DNA of 64,000 nucleotides. It comes from Isoetes taiwanensis. Lineage: Eukaryota; Streptophyta; Lycopodiopsida; Isoetales; Isoetaceae. The notes beneath the pieces were generated by a model. The model saw only the letters and a list, made by a program, of their open reading frames with translations. It was not told the DNA's origin and did no database searches. This document shows positions 24,115 to 35,719 of this stretch, piece after piece (the first letter of the stretch is position 1; each line of letters begins with the position of its first letter). The stretch covers positions 1,622,896 through 1,686,895 of the forward strand of contig JAJEKV010000085.1 of NCBI GenBank assembly GCA_021234155.1, given 5' to 3'. Made by a program: the position numbers and the translations under genes.

Positions 24115-24470
24115 GTGAATGTTGACAGCTCTAAATGGCACAAAAAAGCACTTTTAAGCACGTATGTCCTAGATGTGCTAATTTCTACTCCTAGCATTTT
24201 TTCACCCTATATAGATTTTTTCATTCTGGATAACAAAAATAGTCATTTTTATCGCAATTTTGATCTTCATTCTATAAAGCGATGGCCAAAAAAGATGGGG
24301 TTCCCAATTCAATATGATGTGGATCTATGTCACAATTGCTTCATGCTGCTAAGATCAATTTCTTCCTCGGCTATAATAGTGATGGTTTTATTTCCTCAAA
24401 ACTCTTTGATGATCCTGATTATTGGAAATTTCGATGGCACAGTGTCACATTTTCTAGGATAAGAATTTTG
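24115..24470 (+). other. coding-like stretch upstream of Rep-like locus 1
   Basis: Two plus-strand frames read as protein: HSIKRWPKKMGFPIQYDVDL near 24270-24325, and after a shift GYNSDGFISSKLFDDPDYW near 24365-24430. They may belong to the following Rep-like gene or to a separate relic. No domain is recognised. Confidence 0.25.
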
Positions 24471-24479
24471 CACATGCCC

Positions 24480-25152
24480 GAGCACATAACTTAGAATATC
24501 TTTGAATTGAAGAAAGCTGATATAGAAATGCCATTCTAGAGATCATGAATAAGTGGTTCTGCCAAGGCCAAATTGTTAATGTCACTACTACGTATCATGG
24601 GAGTCTGGGAATTACAAGGTGTGTTTGGGTTGTAGCTCAGAATGCTGCTGCTATGAACAGGTTAATTAAGCAATTTTTGGAGTGGAAAGATGCAAAGCCA
24701 TCTGGGTATATGTTAATTTGCAAGGTTTTGAAGGATTAAAATTGCATTATTTTAATGGGATGGTGGGTTACTGCCTTAAGGATATCAAAAAATCATACCA
24801 TAAATATGCTTTCCAGCATAAGCAGCGTGGAAGGAAAGCGGCTTTATACTATGTATGGCACTGGAGGCCTCAAGAGGAATGTTGTCCGTGATCACACGAA
24901 CTTGATTTCTAAAGTGATCTTCTTCAGAAATTATCAGGTAAGTGGTAGGTTGAATCCTGATTTGATTTACATTGTTATTGAAATAATTAGTACATGTACC
25001 TTCTCCTTCTCCACTGCTTGGATAATCCCGGGCAATTCTGCTTATATTCAAAAGAATCGTGTCCATGCTGCACAGAGAATTGCTTATAAACCCCGCGTTG
25101 CTTCTGCTACAGATGTGGCATGTGTTATTTATGGCTCAGGTGAGGGCATCAA
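24480..25152 (+). pseudogene. HUH replication-initiator-like (Rep) gene, locus 1, broken
   Basis: The same protein family as locus 2 (36781-39143). Aligned landmarks are KPSGYMLICKVLK, LHYFNGMVGYCLKDI (motif III, with tyrosine and lysine in YCLK), EGKRLYTMYG, GRLNPDL, AWIIPGNSAYIQKNRV and ATDVACVIYGSGEG. Motif II, HLH in locus 2, reads TRC here after GSLGI, so the metal-binding histidines are lost. Frames change near 24738 and 24830. Rep-type HUH proteins nick and join single-stranded DNA for rolling-circle replication or transposition. The gene ends where a tandem repeat begins, 30 bases before the gypsy LTR. Class (replitron-like transposon or virus-derived relic) is undecided. Confidence 0.6.
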
Positions 25153-25181
25153 TGTAACGGGCCCATGGTAGACCGCTCGAG
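25153..25181. repeat. left part of a tandem repeat split by the gypsy element
   Basis: GTAACGGGCCCATGG...GACCGCTCGAG matches GTAACAGGGCCCATGACCGC at 36613. The rest of this repeat continues at 36301, so the two parts were contiguous before the gypsy insertion. The last five bases, TCGAG, correspond to TCGAA at 36301-36305: a target-site duplication with one mismatch. Confidence 0.65.
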
Positions 25182-25779
25182 TGTTTGGGGTCTGGGTTCG
25201 GGAACTCCTGCAAGACAGCCCTCTGTGAGGACCCTTGGATCAAATAGGAGAATCCGGTAGCTGTGTCACGCAGGATTTGCAAAAGAACAAAAGGAAAGAA
25301 AAAGAGAGAAGAGAAAAGAAAAGACAAATGAGAACACAATAATGAGAACAGAACTCCTTGATATCAATGAAGATACATGAGATCTCTCAATAGAGAGAAA
25401 AACAGAGTGGAGACAAGAACCAAAAACTCATCTAGCTCTCGAATGCTAGCTCTACTCATATATATAGTACAATGGCCTTTGGCCCAATATAGATACTCTG
25501 TCAGATCTTGGTGCCGACTCCTGGAAGGAGGCCTGATTTGCAGGAATGTTGGCGGTGCCTCTTGAGGTGCCTAAAATTACGCTGATGCTGACGCTGACGG
25601 CCTGTCACTTGTCTGTTCTCTGCCGCTTCTTTGGCGTGGGCGTGGCCTTCTGCGTGGCCTTCTGCTGGGTCTTCTGCGGGGCTTTTGATGGCTGACCTGG
25701 ACCTGACTGTGGCTCCTTGTTCTTGACCTGGTCCGAGGTGTGCATGAATAGTCCTGTACCAGGACGTACAGGACTAACA
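25182..25779 (-). repeat. 3' LTR of the gypsy element
   Basis: 598 bp from TGTTTGGGG to ACTAACA on the plus strand (TG..CA ends on both strands). It matches 35720-36300 over its whole length. A TATA box for minus-strand transcription, TATATATA, lies at about 25458-25468 and is kept in the other LTR at about 35989-36000. Confidence 0.88.
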
Positions 25780-25790
25780 CTCCCCCCCCA
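25780..25790 (-). other. polypurine tract of the gypsy element
   Basis: On the minus strand TGGGGGGGGAG lies directly before the 3' LTR start TGTTAGTCC. It is the plus-strand DNA primer site and fixes the element's orientation. Confidence 0.8.
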
Positions 25791-25799
25791 CCAAACGAC

Positions 25800-28791
25800 A
25801 CTCAGGGATGAGAAAAGAGGGAAGAGTCTCTGGAGGTGGAAACCCAACAACTTGAAAGTCATCCTGCCGTGTATGAGGGCGGTTGCCAGAGTGATAGCTG
25901 GCAATAAGGTCTTGTCGGGCCGTGAGAGCTTCAGGAGTGTTGAGACCTATTGCGGGATGAGCGTCAATGAGAACCCCAGAGTGGACCATCTCTTCAAGGG
26001 CACGGTGTGCTTCAGCAGGGACAAACTGACATTCCATGAGAAGGCAGGTCTGAAGGCCGAAGGCACTGACGCTGGCATTCGGGTTGCAATAATAGATAGG
26101 ACGATGTCTGGCAAGAGAGCTCAACAGACAGAAGGCACTTTAAAGCAGCACAAAAACCTACTTGGCGGTGAACAGATGGATCCGGGGAGGTGGCAGCACG
26201 CTCCAAAAAGAGATCAAGGCCAGAGACAGCTTGAGTGGGCGTCTGCCAACCACGCTCAATAGGGACGTAGATTCAATTTTCAGTGTGCTCCAAAGTAGCG
26301 CCATTCTCCCAATTAGAGCGTCGAACAAAACGCGGATCCCATCGAAGATCTGTGGAGATCTGAGGAGGAGTCCACCCAGCGTGGCCTTCCAGGACCTTAG
26401 TCCAAAAGGGAAGACGCCAGTCGGAGGTGAGATATCTGGGGCATGGAGGTGCACCCAAGGAAACATACGGAGATTGAACTGTGCCTGTGGGCGTGGGCTG
26501 CTAGGCCTGTTCCCTGAATTCGCAAACAAGGTCTGCATCAAGGGCACGACACCACTGGTCCCAATCAGAGCCTGAGAGCATGTTATAAACTGGAGGTGAG
26601 ACCCAACCCGTGGGTATAGTCTGACTGTCCAGAAAGGCACGCAGTGTGTTGTAGCCATCCAGGTGCTGCAAGTAAATCTGGGCAAACAGAAGATCCTCCG
26701 GATGTGCTAAATTTTTGCGCACCTGTTCGAGTGTCTCGGCTTGCCAGAGAGGTAGAAGATGGGCAAGCTCAGGCATGTACGCCGTGCTGAAAGTGTTGGT
26801 TTGAGCATGATCCTGTAAATACGGGTTGTTTTATTAACAACCAGTGAGCATGAGGATTGCCTTGAAAAACTCGATGAGCGTCATCCAAGAATTTATCATG
26901 TGTATCAGCCAGATAAAAATCATGAAAAATATAAACCATAGGCTGAACAACACGGAAGATGACCAAATCGGAATCTTCACAGTGGAGTTGATCAAAGACT
27001 AATAGGACACAGACTAAGCCTTTGTCTTCAATGGAAAGGTCCGGCCAGATCCTGAGAAAATCAGCACTGCCCAGGGGCGCATTAAGCTTACCATTGGCCG
27101 AATACCACTTGAGAAGAAAAAGATGGCGTCGGGCAACCACATAATCCAAATAACTGGAAGGTGTAAAAAAGTCTTGAGGGATGCGGAAAGCAAGATCAAT
27201 ATAGGTCTCATGTTGGTTCTGAGCCTCTTCTGCTGATTGAACAGCCTGTTGGAGTTGATGCTCTAAATCACAGATCTGATTTTCTTCGTCAGCAAGGAGA
27301 CGGGACTGATCACGGAACTTTCTGTGAGAGAGCGTGGCCTGTGAAGAGGAAGGTACTTGAGTGGAGTGTTGAAGCCGAAGAGTTGCTATTTCTGTATCAT
27401 CAATGATCTTCTGTTTCTGAGCTTCAATGAGTTGAGTCTGTAGAGGCTTGACCTGATTTTCGAGCGTGGAAAGTTGGTCTTCGAAAGTGCGTGGAGCTAT
27501 TTGTTGTAATTCTGAGAGAGCTCCGTGTATAATGTTTGGAGATCAGCAAGGAATTTATCCTTGTCTGCAAGGAGGTTATCCTTGGCCTTGATGGTAGCCA
27601 ACAATTCTTCAATAGTTGACTGTAATTGAGCCTGTTGATCAGCGAGCGGCTAGTCCTTTCTTGTTCTGCCTTGAGAGATTCACGGGCCTGTAAAAGAGCC
27701 TCATGCTTTTCTTGAAGACTATCTTCGAGAGATTGAATTTTGACAGTGGCGGCCTGAAAATCTCTATGAAGTGCTTCCGTGGTTTCCATGTACCGTTCAT
27801 GAAGGTTTCCTGAGAGTCTTGAAGCTTGAGCATGACGGCTTGGACATCTTGTTGATATTGATAAAGGGTCTGTCGGGAGGGTGGATGTGCAGGGCACGTT
27901 TGTCGATTAGACTGTGACGCCTGAGAAACATGGTGAGAACTTGAGTGCACAGTTTCGGTGGAGGAAGAGGAGACGGTCACAACAGGTTCTTGGTTTTGAA
28001 CATGACGAGGGGAGGGAAGGCCGGGGGCGGAAGTCTCTGCATGAAGAGTTGGATCGACAGGAATGGGATTGGAGGGCTGTTTTGTGGAGGCTTGAGACGT
28101 GGTATGTTGATGAGTGGGAGAACCTTGACTAGGGAGGGGAAGACAATGATGGAGGATGGCCTGTAAGTGAGCACCGATGGCAGTTTCAAGGCCCGAAGAG
28201 GGGGTTGCGCGAAGGCGATCAATTTCACGAAGAAGGCGGAGGAACAAAATTTGAGGCCAATCAATAGAATGAGTGGAGTGGATGGCCAAGATAACAATGT
28301 TGAAGAACTGTTTATTGATGTGGGTGTTTTGATGGAATACCCATAGAACTTACGCCACATGAATTTGACAAAAGTATCATGGGATTTGGCAATGTTCGTG
28401 AGACGATGGGTGTTGGCCTGATAAGGAAGTTGGCCATACTTGGCAACATCCCGTTCTTGTAAAGCAGCCCAAGATAAAGAAGGCTTGCGAATAGGTAACT
28501 GGAATACCTGAGAAAGAAGAACTGGAGTGAGCAGAATATCCGTCTGATCGACTCTTGTGGCGTAACCAGCCGTGGTGTTGACCATATGAGCAACAAACTG
28601 TCTGAGTTGGTCCGGATTTGGCGCAGGGAGTTCCTGCCTGGAGAATTCAACCCGTGGCGTTCTGCAACTTTTCGACTTGGACCTTCCAGGGGATCGCGAA
28701 AGGTGGGAGTGGAAAAACTAACAGACTCAAAAAGAGCTTGATCCCTGGGAGCGATGACTTGAAGAGTTGGAAACTTTGGGGAAGCGGCCAT
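25800..28791 (-). pseudogene. extra ORF of the gypsy element between integrase and 3' LTR, broken
   Basis: About 3 kb of sense coding-like sequence starting with MAASPKFPTLQVIAPRDQAL at 28791. Pieces in order are TDILLTPVLLSQVFQLPIRK, SHDTFVKFMWRKFYG, WPQILFLRLLREIDRLR, a Ser/Thr/Pro-rich linker, a likely coiled coil (about 27400-27850), then LVCVLLVFDQLHCEDSDLVI and HAHWLLIKQPVFTG. The first third resembles the 'putative plant transposon protein' domain found in ORFs of Tat-type elements (from memory, not searched). At least five frameshifts are present. It would encode roughly 900-1000 residues. Function is unknown. Confidence 0.6.
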
Positions 28792-29209
28792 GGTAAGAAT
28801 CAGAGGAAAAGAAACCAGAGAGCGGATGAAAGGAAGCCGGAGGGCGGAGAGCAGAAGAGGAAGGTGAAGGGAGGCGAAAAGATGTTAGGGCTTACAACTA
28901 TGGCGAAGGGGCATGATGAGAATGGAAAAGGAGCCGTTGATGTGGCCAGATGGCAACAGATCCGAAGAGGACGCTTGAAGAGCAAAATTTTGGCTAAGTC
29001 CCCCAGTAGGGAAGGAAAACAATTGAACGGTGGAGATTGAGCATGAATGAATGGTGGGATTGGACAGCTGAACGAAGGTACGAATAATAATGACAGACGG
29101 GCATAAAAGGAAAGGATAACATTTAATGCAGGCAACTCGAAGTAGGATATCATAAAAAGGAATTGTCAGACAGTACCATGGCTAGATATGCGGCGGGAGA
29201 ACAGATTCT

Positions 29210-29335
29210 GGATTTAGAAAGAGCCTTGCATTGCAACCACATTAGCAATTTTGTGATTGGTCCACGTCGGCAGAGCTCCAAGCGGTTGGGCTATATAAGA
29301 CGAGCAGTGGTCGGAGCTGAGACACCAGTTTGCAA
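29210..29335 (+). promoter_or_regulatory. candidate antisense promoter inside the gypsy element
   Basis: On the plus strand, opposite to pol, ATTGGTCCACGTCGGCAGAG (inverted CCAAT box and ACGT core) at about 29256-29275 precedes CTATATAAGACG (TATA box) at 29291-29302. The ATG of a small ORF follows 36 bases later at 29338. The spacing is that of an ordinary plant RNA polymerase II promoter. It lies between integrase and the extra sense ORF. Confidence 0.5.
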
Positions 29336-29337
29336 CG

Positions 29338-29575
29338 ATGGAGCAGGAGTGTACTATGCCACAAAACTGCCAAGAGTGGGTGACTTGTAAGATGAACGCC
29401 CTTGACCTCTGGAAATGCCGCAACCACGACATCCCGATGGACGGCTGGTGTGGCGAAGGCGGAGCATCCCGACCCTTTAACGAACGCCATGGAGGTGGTG
29501 GTGCATCTGCACTGGGATCCTGAGCAAAACCTCTACCATGTCCTCTGCATAACCTCTGCTCCAAACCCGGAGTAG
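29338..29575 (+). CDS. antisense small cysteine-containing ORF of the gypsy element
   Basis: From ATG at 29338 the plus strand encodes MEQECTMPQNCQEWVTCKMN and further cysteines (Cys 5, 11, 17, 27, 38), ending at 29523 (61 codons). From about 29395 the next frame is also open to a TAG at 29573 and reads like a better C-terminus (VVVHLHWDPEQNLYHVLCIT). The original protein may therefore have been about 75-79 residues, with one indel near the middle. Antisense ORFs in this position are known in Tat-lineage elements such as Grande and RIRE2. The function is unknown and I see no family motif. Confidence 0.45.
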
Positions 29576-29839
29576 GGGTCCTTTTTTAACGTAGGATTTT
29601 GTAAATAGGGCTCAGCCCATAATCAGATGTATATGGGCAATGCCCACCTTTTGTTTTTCGCACATAAGATAATATAAATATGCTGCTAGTCACTATCTTC
29701 TGAGTCGAAATTTTGTTGTGGATCATGTGTATGAACGCTTGTATCGTCTGTATGAAATTGTTTTAGGCGAAAACCATTAACCAAGCGTTTCCGTAAAGGG
29801 AGTGCCATCTAACTCGCTAGTTTGAAAACACCGGGTTGC

Positions 29840-32330
29840 ACCACTTGAATAATTTGATCACGGTCCCAACCAATCAAATTTTAATTTGTCCGAAAAAATT
29901 TTTGTATCCGAATCATAGAGCGTAACCAAATCACCTTCTTTGAATGTTTTTGTCTTAAGATATTTGTCATGCAATGATTTCTGCAACTGTTGGCCATGAA
30001 GAACATGAATATAAGCGTCTCTCCTAAGTTCATCCAATTGTTCAAGTTGATAAACCTTTTCTTTAAGAGCGGCAGGTGGATTGTGTGCGGTAGCCAGTTG
30101 GAAACGCAGCGTCGGAAGGATATATTCAAAGGGCATAAGAGCTTCTTGACCATAAACCAATTTGAAAGGAGTGTGGCCAGTAGCAATTTTGAAACTGGTG
30201 TTATAAGCCCAAAGAACAGTAGGTATCTTGTCTTGCCAATCCGTGCGAGAGGCATCACAAATTTTCTTGAGAATAGTGATGAGAGTTTTGTTGGTGCTTT
30301 CAACCAAACCATTCCCTTGAGGATAGTAAGGTGTACTCTTCCTGTGCTGGATATGAAGATAATCCGTCAGCTCTTTGATGGTATGATTGACAAAATGAAC
30401 CCCATGATCACTAACAAGTTCCGTGAGACAACCAAAACGTGTGATGATGTGCGTGTAGAGAACCTTGGCCGTGCTGGCTGCAGTGTTATCCGGAAGTGCA
30501 CAGGCCTCCGCCCATTTTGTAGCATAATCTATGATGACCAGAATGTAACGGGCACGGGCGTGCCGCGCAGGAGGATCCATAGGCCCCACAAAGTCCATTC
30601 CCCATTTGCTGAAGGGAAGTGGCGTGGCGACCGGCGTCAACGGGAGAGCGTCACGCGTCATGGGCCGTCCCACACGCTGACAGACGTCACACGTGCGAGT
30701 GTGAGCATGGGCATCCTGCGTGGGCCAGAAATATCCTGCCAGAAGAATTTTGCGTGTCGTGGTGTCACCACTGAAATGACCACCACCAAGCCCTTCATGG
30801 GCTTGTCGAACGATATCGGGCACCTCATGAGGGAGAACACAACGACGGAGGACCATGTCTTTGCCACGTTTGTACAGATGGCCCGCAACCATGGTGTAGT
30901 CATGGACTTCACGGAGAAACTGACGGCGGCGTGAGCGAAGCTTTTCTGGGGAGAGGGTGGGATCTTCGGACGGAAGAGCACCAGTGAGGAGATACTGCTG
31001 AAAGTTGTGGAACCAGTGGGGCGTGGCTGTGACGAGGAACAGTTGAGCGTCTGGAAAGGCATCAGAAACACCCGTGGAGGTATCATCGGTGTGGATGCGT
31101 GAAAGATAATCGGGCACCACATGAGACTTGCCTGCCTTATGAACAATTTCAAAGGGAGCGAATTCTTGCAGAAGAAGAACCCAACGAGCAATTCGACCCG
31201 TGGGCGTGGCCTTGTTGATCAAATAAAGAAGAGCTTGATGATCAACAAAGAACTTGATCTTGCTGCCCAATAAGTAATGACGGAAACATTGGACACAGAA
31301 AACTAAGCCCAAAGCTTCCCGTTCCGTGGCAGAGTAGTTGCGCTCAGCAGGATTGAGTTTTCTGCTGGCGTAGCGGATTGGTTTATCCGTGTGCTCGTCA
31401 TGTGCCTGAGAGAGAACAACACCAATGGCAAAAGCAGAGACATCGACATGAACGTGAAAAGGCTTGTCCCATCGAGGAGGAACAAGGACCGGGGCCTGAG
31501 TAAGCAACAGCTTCAGCTTCTGGAAAGCCGCATCCGCCTGGGGATTCCAAGCCCAGTGGATTCATCACCCGTGAGTTTATGAATGGGGTCAGCAATAGCC
31601 GCAAGTCCAGGAATGAAGGTGGAATAGTAATTAACTTTACCCAGGAAGGAACGTGTCTCCTTAATATTAGATGGTGCTTGAGCCTTCAGTACGCAATTGA
31701 TTTTAGCAGGATCCGTGGTGATCCCTTCTTTACTAACCACATGACCCAAAAGAACACCTGAGGTGACGCAAAAGGTGCATTTCTCAGGATTTAGACTGAT
31801 GCCAGACTCATCACATTTTTGAAAGACCAGCTCTAACTTCTCCAAGTGATCATCCATGGAGCTGTAGGCTGAAAAGTCATCTTGAAAGATCTGGAGAAAA
31901 GGGTTATCCTTCATACAGTCATGAAAGACCGAGAGCATGATGCGCTGGAACGTGGACGGAGAGTTTGATAAACCAAAAGGAACCACCTTATAGGAAAAAG
32001 TGCCCCACGGGTGGTAAAGGTAGTTTTGAGTTGATCTTCTGGCTTGATAGAGATTTGATTGTACCCTGAAAAGCCATCCATGAAAGAGTACATCTCATGA
32101 CCAGCAACCTCTTCAAGAACCTGGTCTGTGAAGGGAAACGGGAAGTGATCACGCTCCGTGGCCTGATTGAGTTTACGATAGTCCACACAAACGCGGATCT
32201 TACCATTGTGCTTGAGAGCAATGACGATGGGGCTCACCCATTCCGAGTGTTTGACCTCATAAATCAAGCCAACAGCTAAAAGTTTGTCAATTTCGGCCTT
32301 GACACCTGGCCAATTATAATTTGGGTTGAG
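29840..32330 (-). pseudogene. gypsy pol: reverse transcriptase, RNase H, integrase
   Basis: The RT part (31513-32290) reads CVDYRKLNQATERDHFPFPF, then IFQDDFSAYSS (FQDD in place of YxDD). A frameshift near 31510-31600 leads into RNase H (HVDVSAFAIGVVLSQ, RYASRKLNPAERNYSATERE, FFVDHQALLYL). A long open frame, 31507-29858, continues through GRIARWVLLLQEF, the H2C2 zinc finger (HFSGDTTTRKILLAGYFWP and CDVCQRVG) and the integrase core: D in WGMDFVGP, D in ELVSDHGVHF, E in GLVESTNK. A GPY/F-type end is cut off. RT plus integrase is nearly intact but frameshifted at the RT/RNase H joint. Confidence 0.9.
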
Positions 32331-32399
32331 CCCAGATCATCGTTGCTAGATCGGGTGTGCATCAGGTTTGGTAGGAATGGTGAGTTCCCCCAATTCCTT

Positions 32400-33180
32400 T
32401 TTGATACCTCTAAGGTCTTTGTAGCTCCAGGCAAAAATATGTTTGAATTTTTTGAACAAATACAAAAGGCAAGGCTTTATAAGTGGGTGGAAGATTGGCT
32501 AAGCTAGGGCGACTTGGTTGATTGTTACCAATGTCCACTATGTCCACCTCAGGAGTTTGAATATGGGGAACAACCTCCATGTCCTGAACATGATGAGCAG
32601 GAGGGTGAAGCATGACGGGAGGAGCAGCATTTTGAGTGGTGAAGAAAAGGGGCTGCTGAGTGTCATCAAGCAATGGTTGCTTCATGACTAAGATGAACAT
32701 CTACCGCCTCGGAGGAAAGTTCCGTATCCGAAAAATGGTCAAGACGTTGAATTCTATTACAAGAAGCTAGGTAAGGATCAAGAAGGGCTGCCACAGCCTG
32801 GTCCTGATCTAGAGTCATCTCACCCCAAGGATCAGCATACTCAGGGTAGGAGGAAAGAGGCAGACTCGCGGGTGGAGCCTGAACATGATAGATGTTCTGT
32901 GCTTCTTCAGAATCAGTGTCGGAGATGGAAGGTTCAAAGATTTTCAATGTAGCTTAACTTGCCGCCTCCAAATCCATGGTAGCATTGAGATGACCATCAG
33001 TGATAACAAGTTGGTCCGTGGTCCAAGAATGAATAATTTTAGCGGAGAAAAGGTCGTTCAACCAGCATCTCATAGTCACCCAGATCTTCTCCAGCTTTCC
33101 AAACGCCAAATTCCAAGGGGAATTTGAGATCACCAATACTAATATGAAGGAGAGGAGTGATGCCCGAGGTCGCGATATAT
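32400..33180 (-). pseudogene. gypsy linker between protease and RT, broken
   Basis: Minus-strand pieces such as FEPSISDTDSEEAQNIYHVQ and YADPWGEMTLDQDQAVAALL are acidic linker sequence of the pol polyprotein. They occur in two frames. No separate domain is visible. Confidence 0.5.
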
Positions 33181-33189
33181 GACCATTGG

Positions 33190-33340
33190 CCAACTTGATG
33201 TCATATGGGGCACCTGTATAATTGTTTGATTCCCAATTGCTTCCCCGAGCTTATCAAGAATAAGATTGACAAAGATCGCCTCCATCGATTTGAACATGAT
33301 TGATGTGCCGAAAGTGCACCATGGCATGCACCGCGGGTGT
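33190..33340 (-). pseudogene. gypsy aspartic protease (PR) segment
   Basis: The minus strand near 33280-33310 reads NHVQIDGGD, and in the next frame AIFVNLILDKLGEAIGNQT. Together these resemble the retroviral-type protease active site IDGGA..N(L/V)I of Tat-like elements, where DGG replaces DSG. One frameshift lies inside the motif. Confidence 0.5.
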
Positions 33341-33344
33341 GGAC

Positions 33345-35330
33345 GTCGCAACAGCCCAACAAGAACAAAAGAGGGAAGAGGTAATCGATCTTTGAGAGCC
33401 GCAGAGTTTCAAAATGGTGGCCAGCTTCTGGCAAGTTCTTCTTGAAGTTCCAAAGGAACATGAGAAAATGGATCGCCAGGATCCAAAGGAGCGTGAGTCT
33501 CGTGGTAAAGAAGCGGAAACCTCCTTGAGAAGCTCCACCTCTGCAGCGATATTTGGATACGGCTGAGACCGTGTGCTTGTAGAGGACGACGGTGCCTCCT
33601 GACGCTGCTGAGCTCGAGTTGTGGCATGAACACTTGCCAGTGTGTGGCCTTCCGCAGCCTGCATGAGTTTGAGGATACTCTGTCTCACCTTGGGCATGAC
33701 GTGAGGCATGAGTTTATCTAGGTCAGGTGCGAAATGAACTTTTTTGTCATCTTCATGTGGTACCGTCTCTACAGCAAAAGCTGGTTGCGTGTCATGAGGG
33801 ATGATGGTCAAGGGTCGTGAAGCCCGGGTCTGGCGTGAAACCAAACCAACCCAATTTGACGACTGCACCGGAGGGTTTAGTGCCTGATAGATTTCCTCTT
33901 GAGCTTGTTGATCCAGAGAATTTGAGGTAGATGTGGTTTGCTGAGGTCTCTGTTGTTGAGGCAGCCGTGGGGGCTTTCTTAAAACAGGACGTGGGCCTAG
34001 CAACCCACAGCTGATAGGCCATGAGGCGTACAGACGCAGGTTGATTCGTACCTGGAAGTTGGACTTGAACTTGGGGAAGTTGAGGGCATGCCGTGGTGGT
34101 ATGACCCCATTCATGACAATGATAGCATTGAGCCTTGGAGGGATCAAAAGGAGGACGGGAGCCTTGTCCCCGCGGATCTACGAGGTTGTTGCGCTTTGTT
34201 GATACCGCTATGGTTGTTGAGCCGATATCGGCCAGGTTGTGGAGCCGGATATGCTGAAGTTTGTTGAGCTTGATACGGCTGAGGCTGATATGGTTGTTGT
34301 TGCGGAGGCGTGGTCTGTACTTGAAAAACCATTTTATTCCCCGGGGGGTGTAGGATGCTTAACGAGTGCATTCCTCCGCGGCATGATTGCACATATTGTA
34401 CCTTTTACAATCGCGGAGGTCCATTTGAGGAGTTGCATTCATTGACCAAATGTCCTTGATATTTACGATATGGCACCGATCGAGAGCGCTGGGATTGGTT
34501 TGTGGAGGCCGGACGGCCCGAGGAACCATGACGGGGGGCATGAAAGGTAGTTCCGCGGAGAGCAACACCGCCGAGGAGACATTGACCGAAAGTGATTGAC
34601 CAATTCAATCGCCGCTCCAAAGTCTTGGGACCGCGATATACTGTCATGAGATCTAATGGCGGAGGAAGGCCCCCGCAAAACCGCACAAGAATCGGCTTTT
34701 GGCGTGGGGTACTCCCCGAGTTTACTAATGAGAATGTGAAGACGGCCGGCAAATCACGCCAGCAGAACTTCGGTGGGTTGCTGCTGAAGATCATTGAGTT
34801 GCTTGAGCAGGAGTTGATCATCATCCGTGGTGCCATAGTGAGAAAGGAATGCGGTTTTCATTTCTTGCCAATTTTGCTTCCAGTGGCTTTTGTTGGCCAT
34901 TAGCCATTGATGAGGGGCGCCTCGTAGCGTGGTTGAAAAAATGTGAAACTTTAGTTGAGGTTGAGCATGACCATTGAGAATGGCCAAGGCCTCGAATTCC
35001 TCCATGTGTGCTTGAGCACTTTGGTCCAGAGGTTTGCCTTTAGTGTTGCCAAAAGTTGGATAAGTCAGCTTCAAATTTTGAGGAGGAGATGAAGGCGGAA
35101 CTGGCGCATAGACAGGTGGAGCATATGTAGGAACATAGCTGGTGGGAACAGCCATGGGCTGAGAACCAGTTGGTATTGGAACAAAAAAACCTGGAGGGCC
35201 AGTGAAAGGAGCTTCCTGTGGGGAAGGACCATGGGAGCCCTCCTCATTTGGCTTGAGATCAGTGAGTTAGTAGACCGGAAGAGCATGATGAAGGGATGGA
35301 GAAGCCTAAAATTCATGAATGTGGGGAGGG
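33345..35330 (-). pseudogene. gypsy gag region, broken
   Basis: The clearest part is the open frame 35155-34754, with NLKLTYPTFGNTKGKPLDQ, HMEEFEALAIL, FHIFSTTLRGAPHQWLMANK and LSHYGTTDDDQLLLKQLNDL. This is the typical gag capsid pattern (PxF.G, W..L). Downstream is proline/glutamine-rich sequence (34240-34390). A zinc-knuckle-like HCYHCHEW-type stretch appears near 34100-34140 in a shifted frame. Several frameshifts make it non-functional. Confidence 0.75.
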
Positions 35331-35697
35331 CCAAAGGAAACTTGAGGGTAGCCCATCCCAGCAGGAGGTGAAGAAGGGGGTATGGCCTGAAGGTATATGA
35401 ATATAGGTGCTTTCAGGAGTCTGGAAATAGTGAGGCGTGGGCTGAACAAAAAAGGATGTGGTGACCGAGGTTGAGAACAATGCCGATAATAATGTGGGGA
35501 GACCCCGGTCGAATGAGCACGAGGGGTAGGAGGTGCCGACCGAAGCTCGAGCGCACACCCACCACCCTCACGTCATAGGCGCTGTCATACATATCCTCGA
35601 ACATCCTCGCATCGCTGATGGCGCCCAAACGAAGCCGCTTGGCAAAGAAGGTCTTCGTGGGTGAAAGCACGATGAGACATGGAAAGAAGAAAGGAAA

Positions 35698-35719
35698 GAT
35701 CGCACCCGGCAAATGCATG
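35698..35719 (-). other. possible primer binding site, tRNA-Asp-like, degraded
   Basis: Just inside the 5' LTR the minus strand reads CATGCATTTGCCGGGTGCGA. Its TTGCCGGG..GATC part resembles the complement of a plant tRNA-Asp 3' end. The first bases do not match TGG, so the assignment is weak. Confidence 0.3.

Noticed and set aside
29990..30934. Long plus-strand open frame of 314 codons
   Set aside because: It is antisense to well-conserved gypsy integrase/RNase H sequence and shows no motif of its own, so it is a shadow frame.
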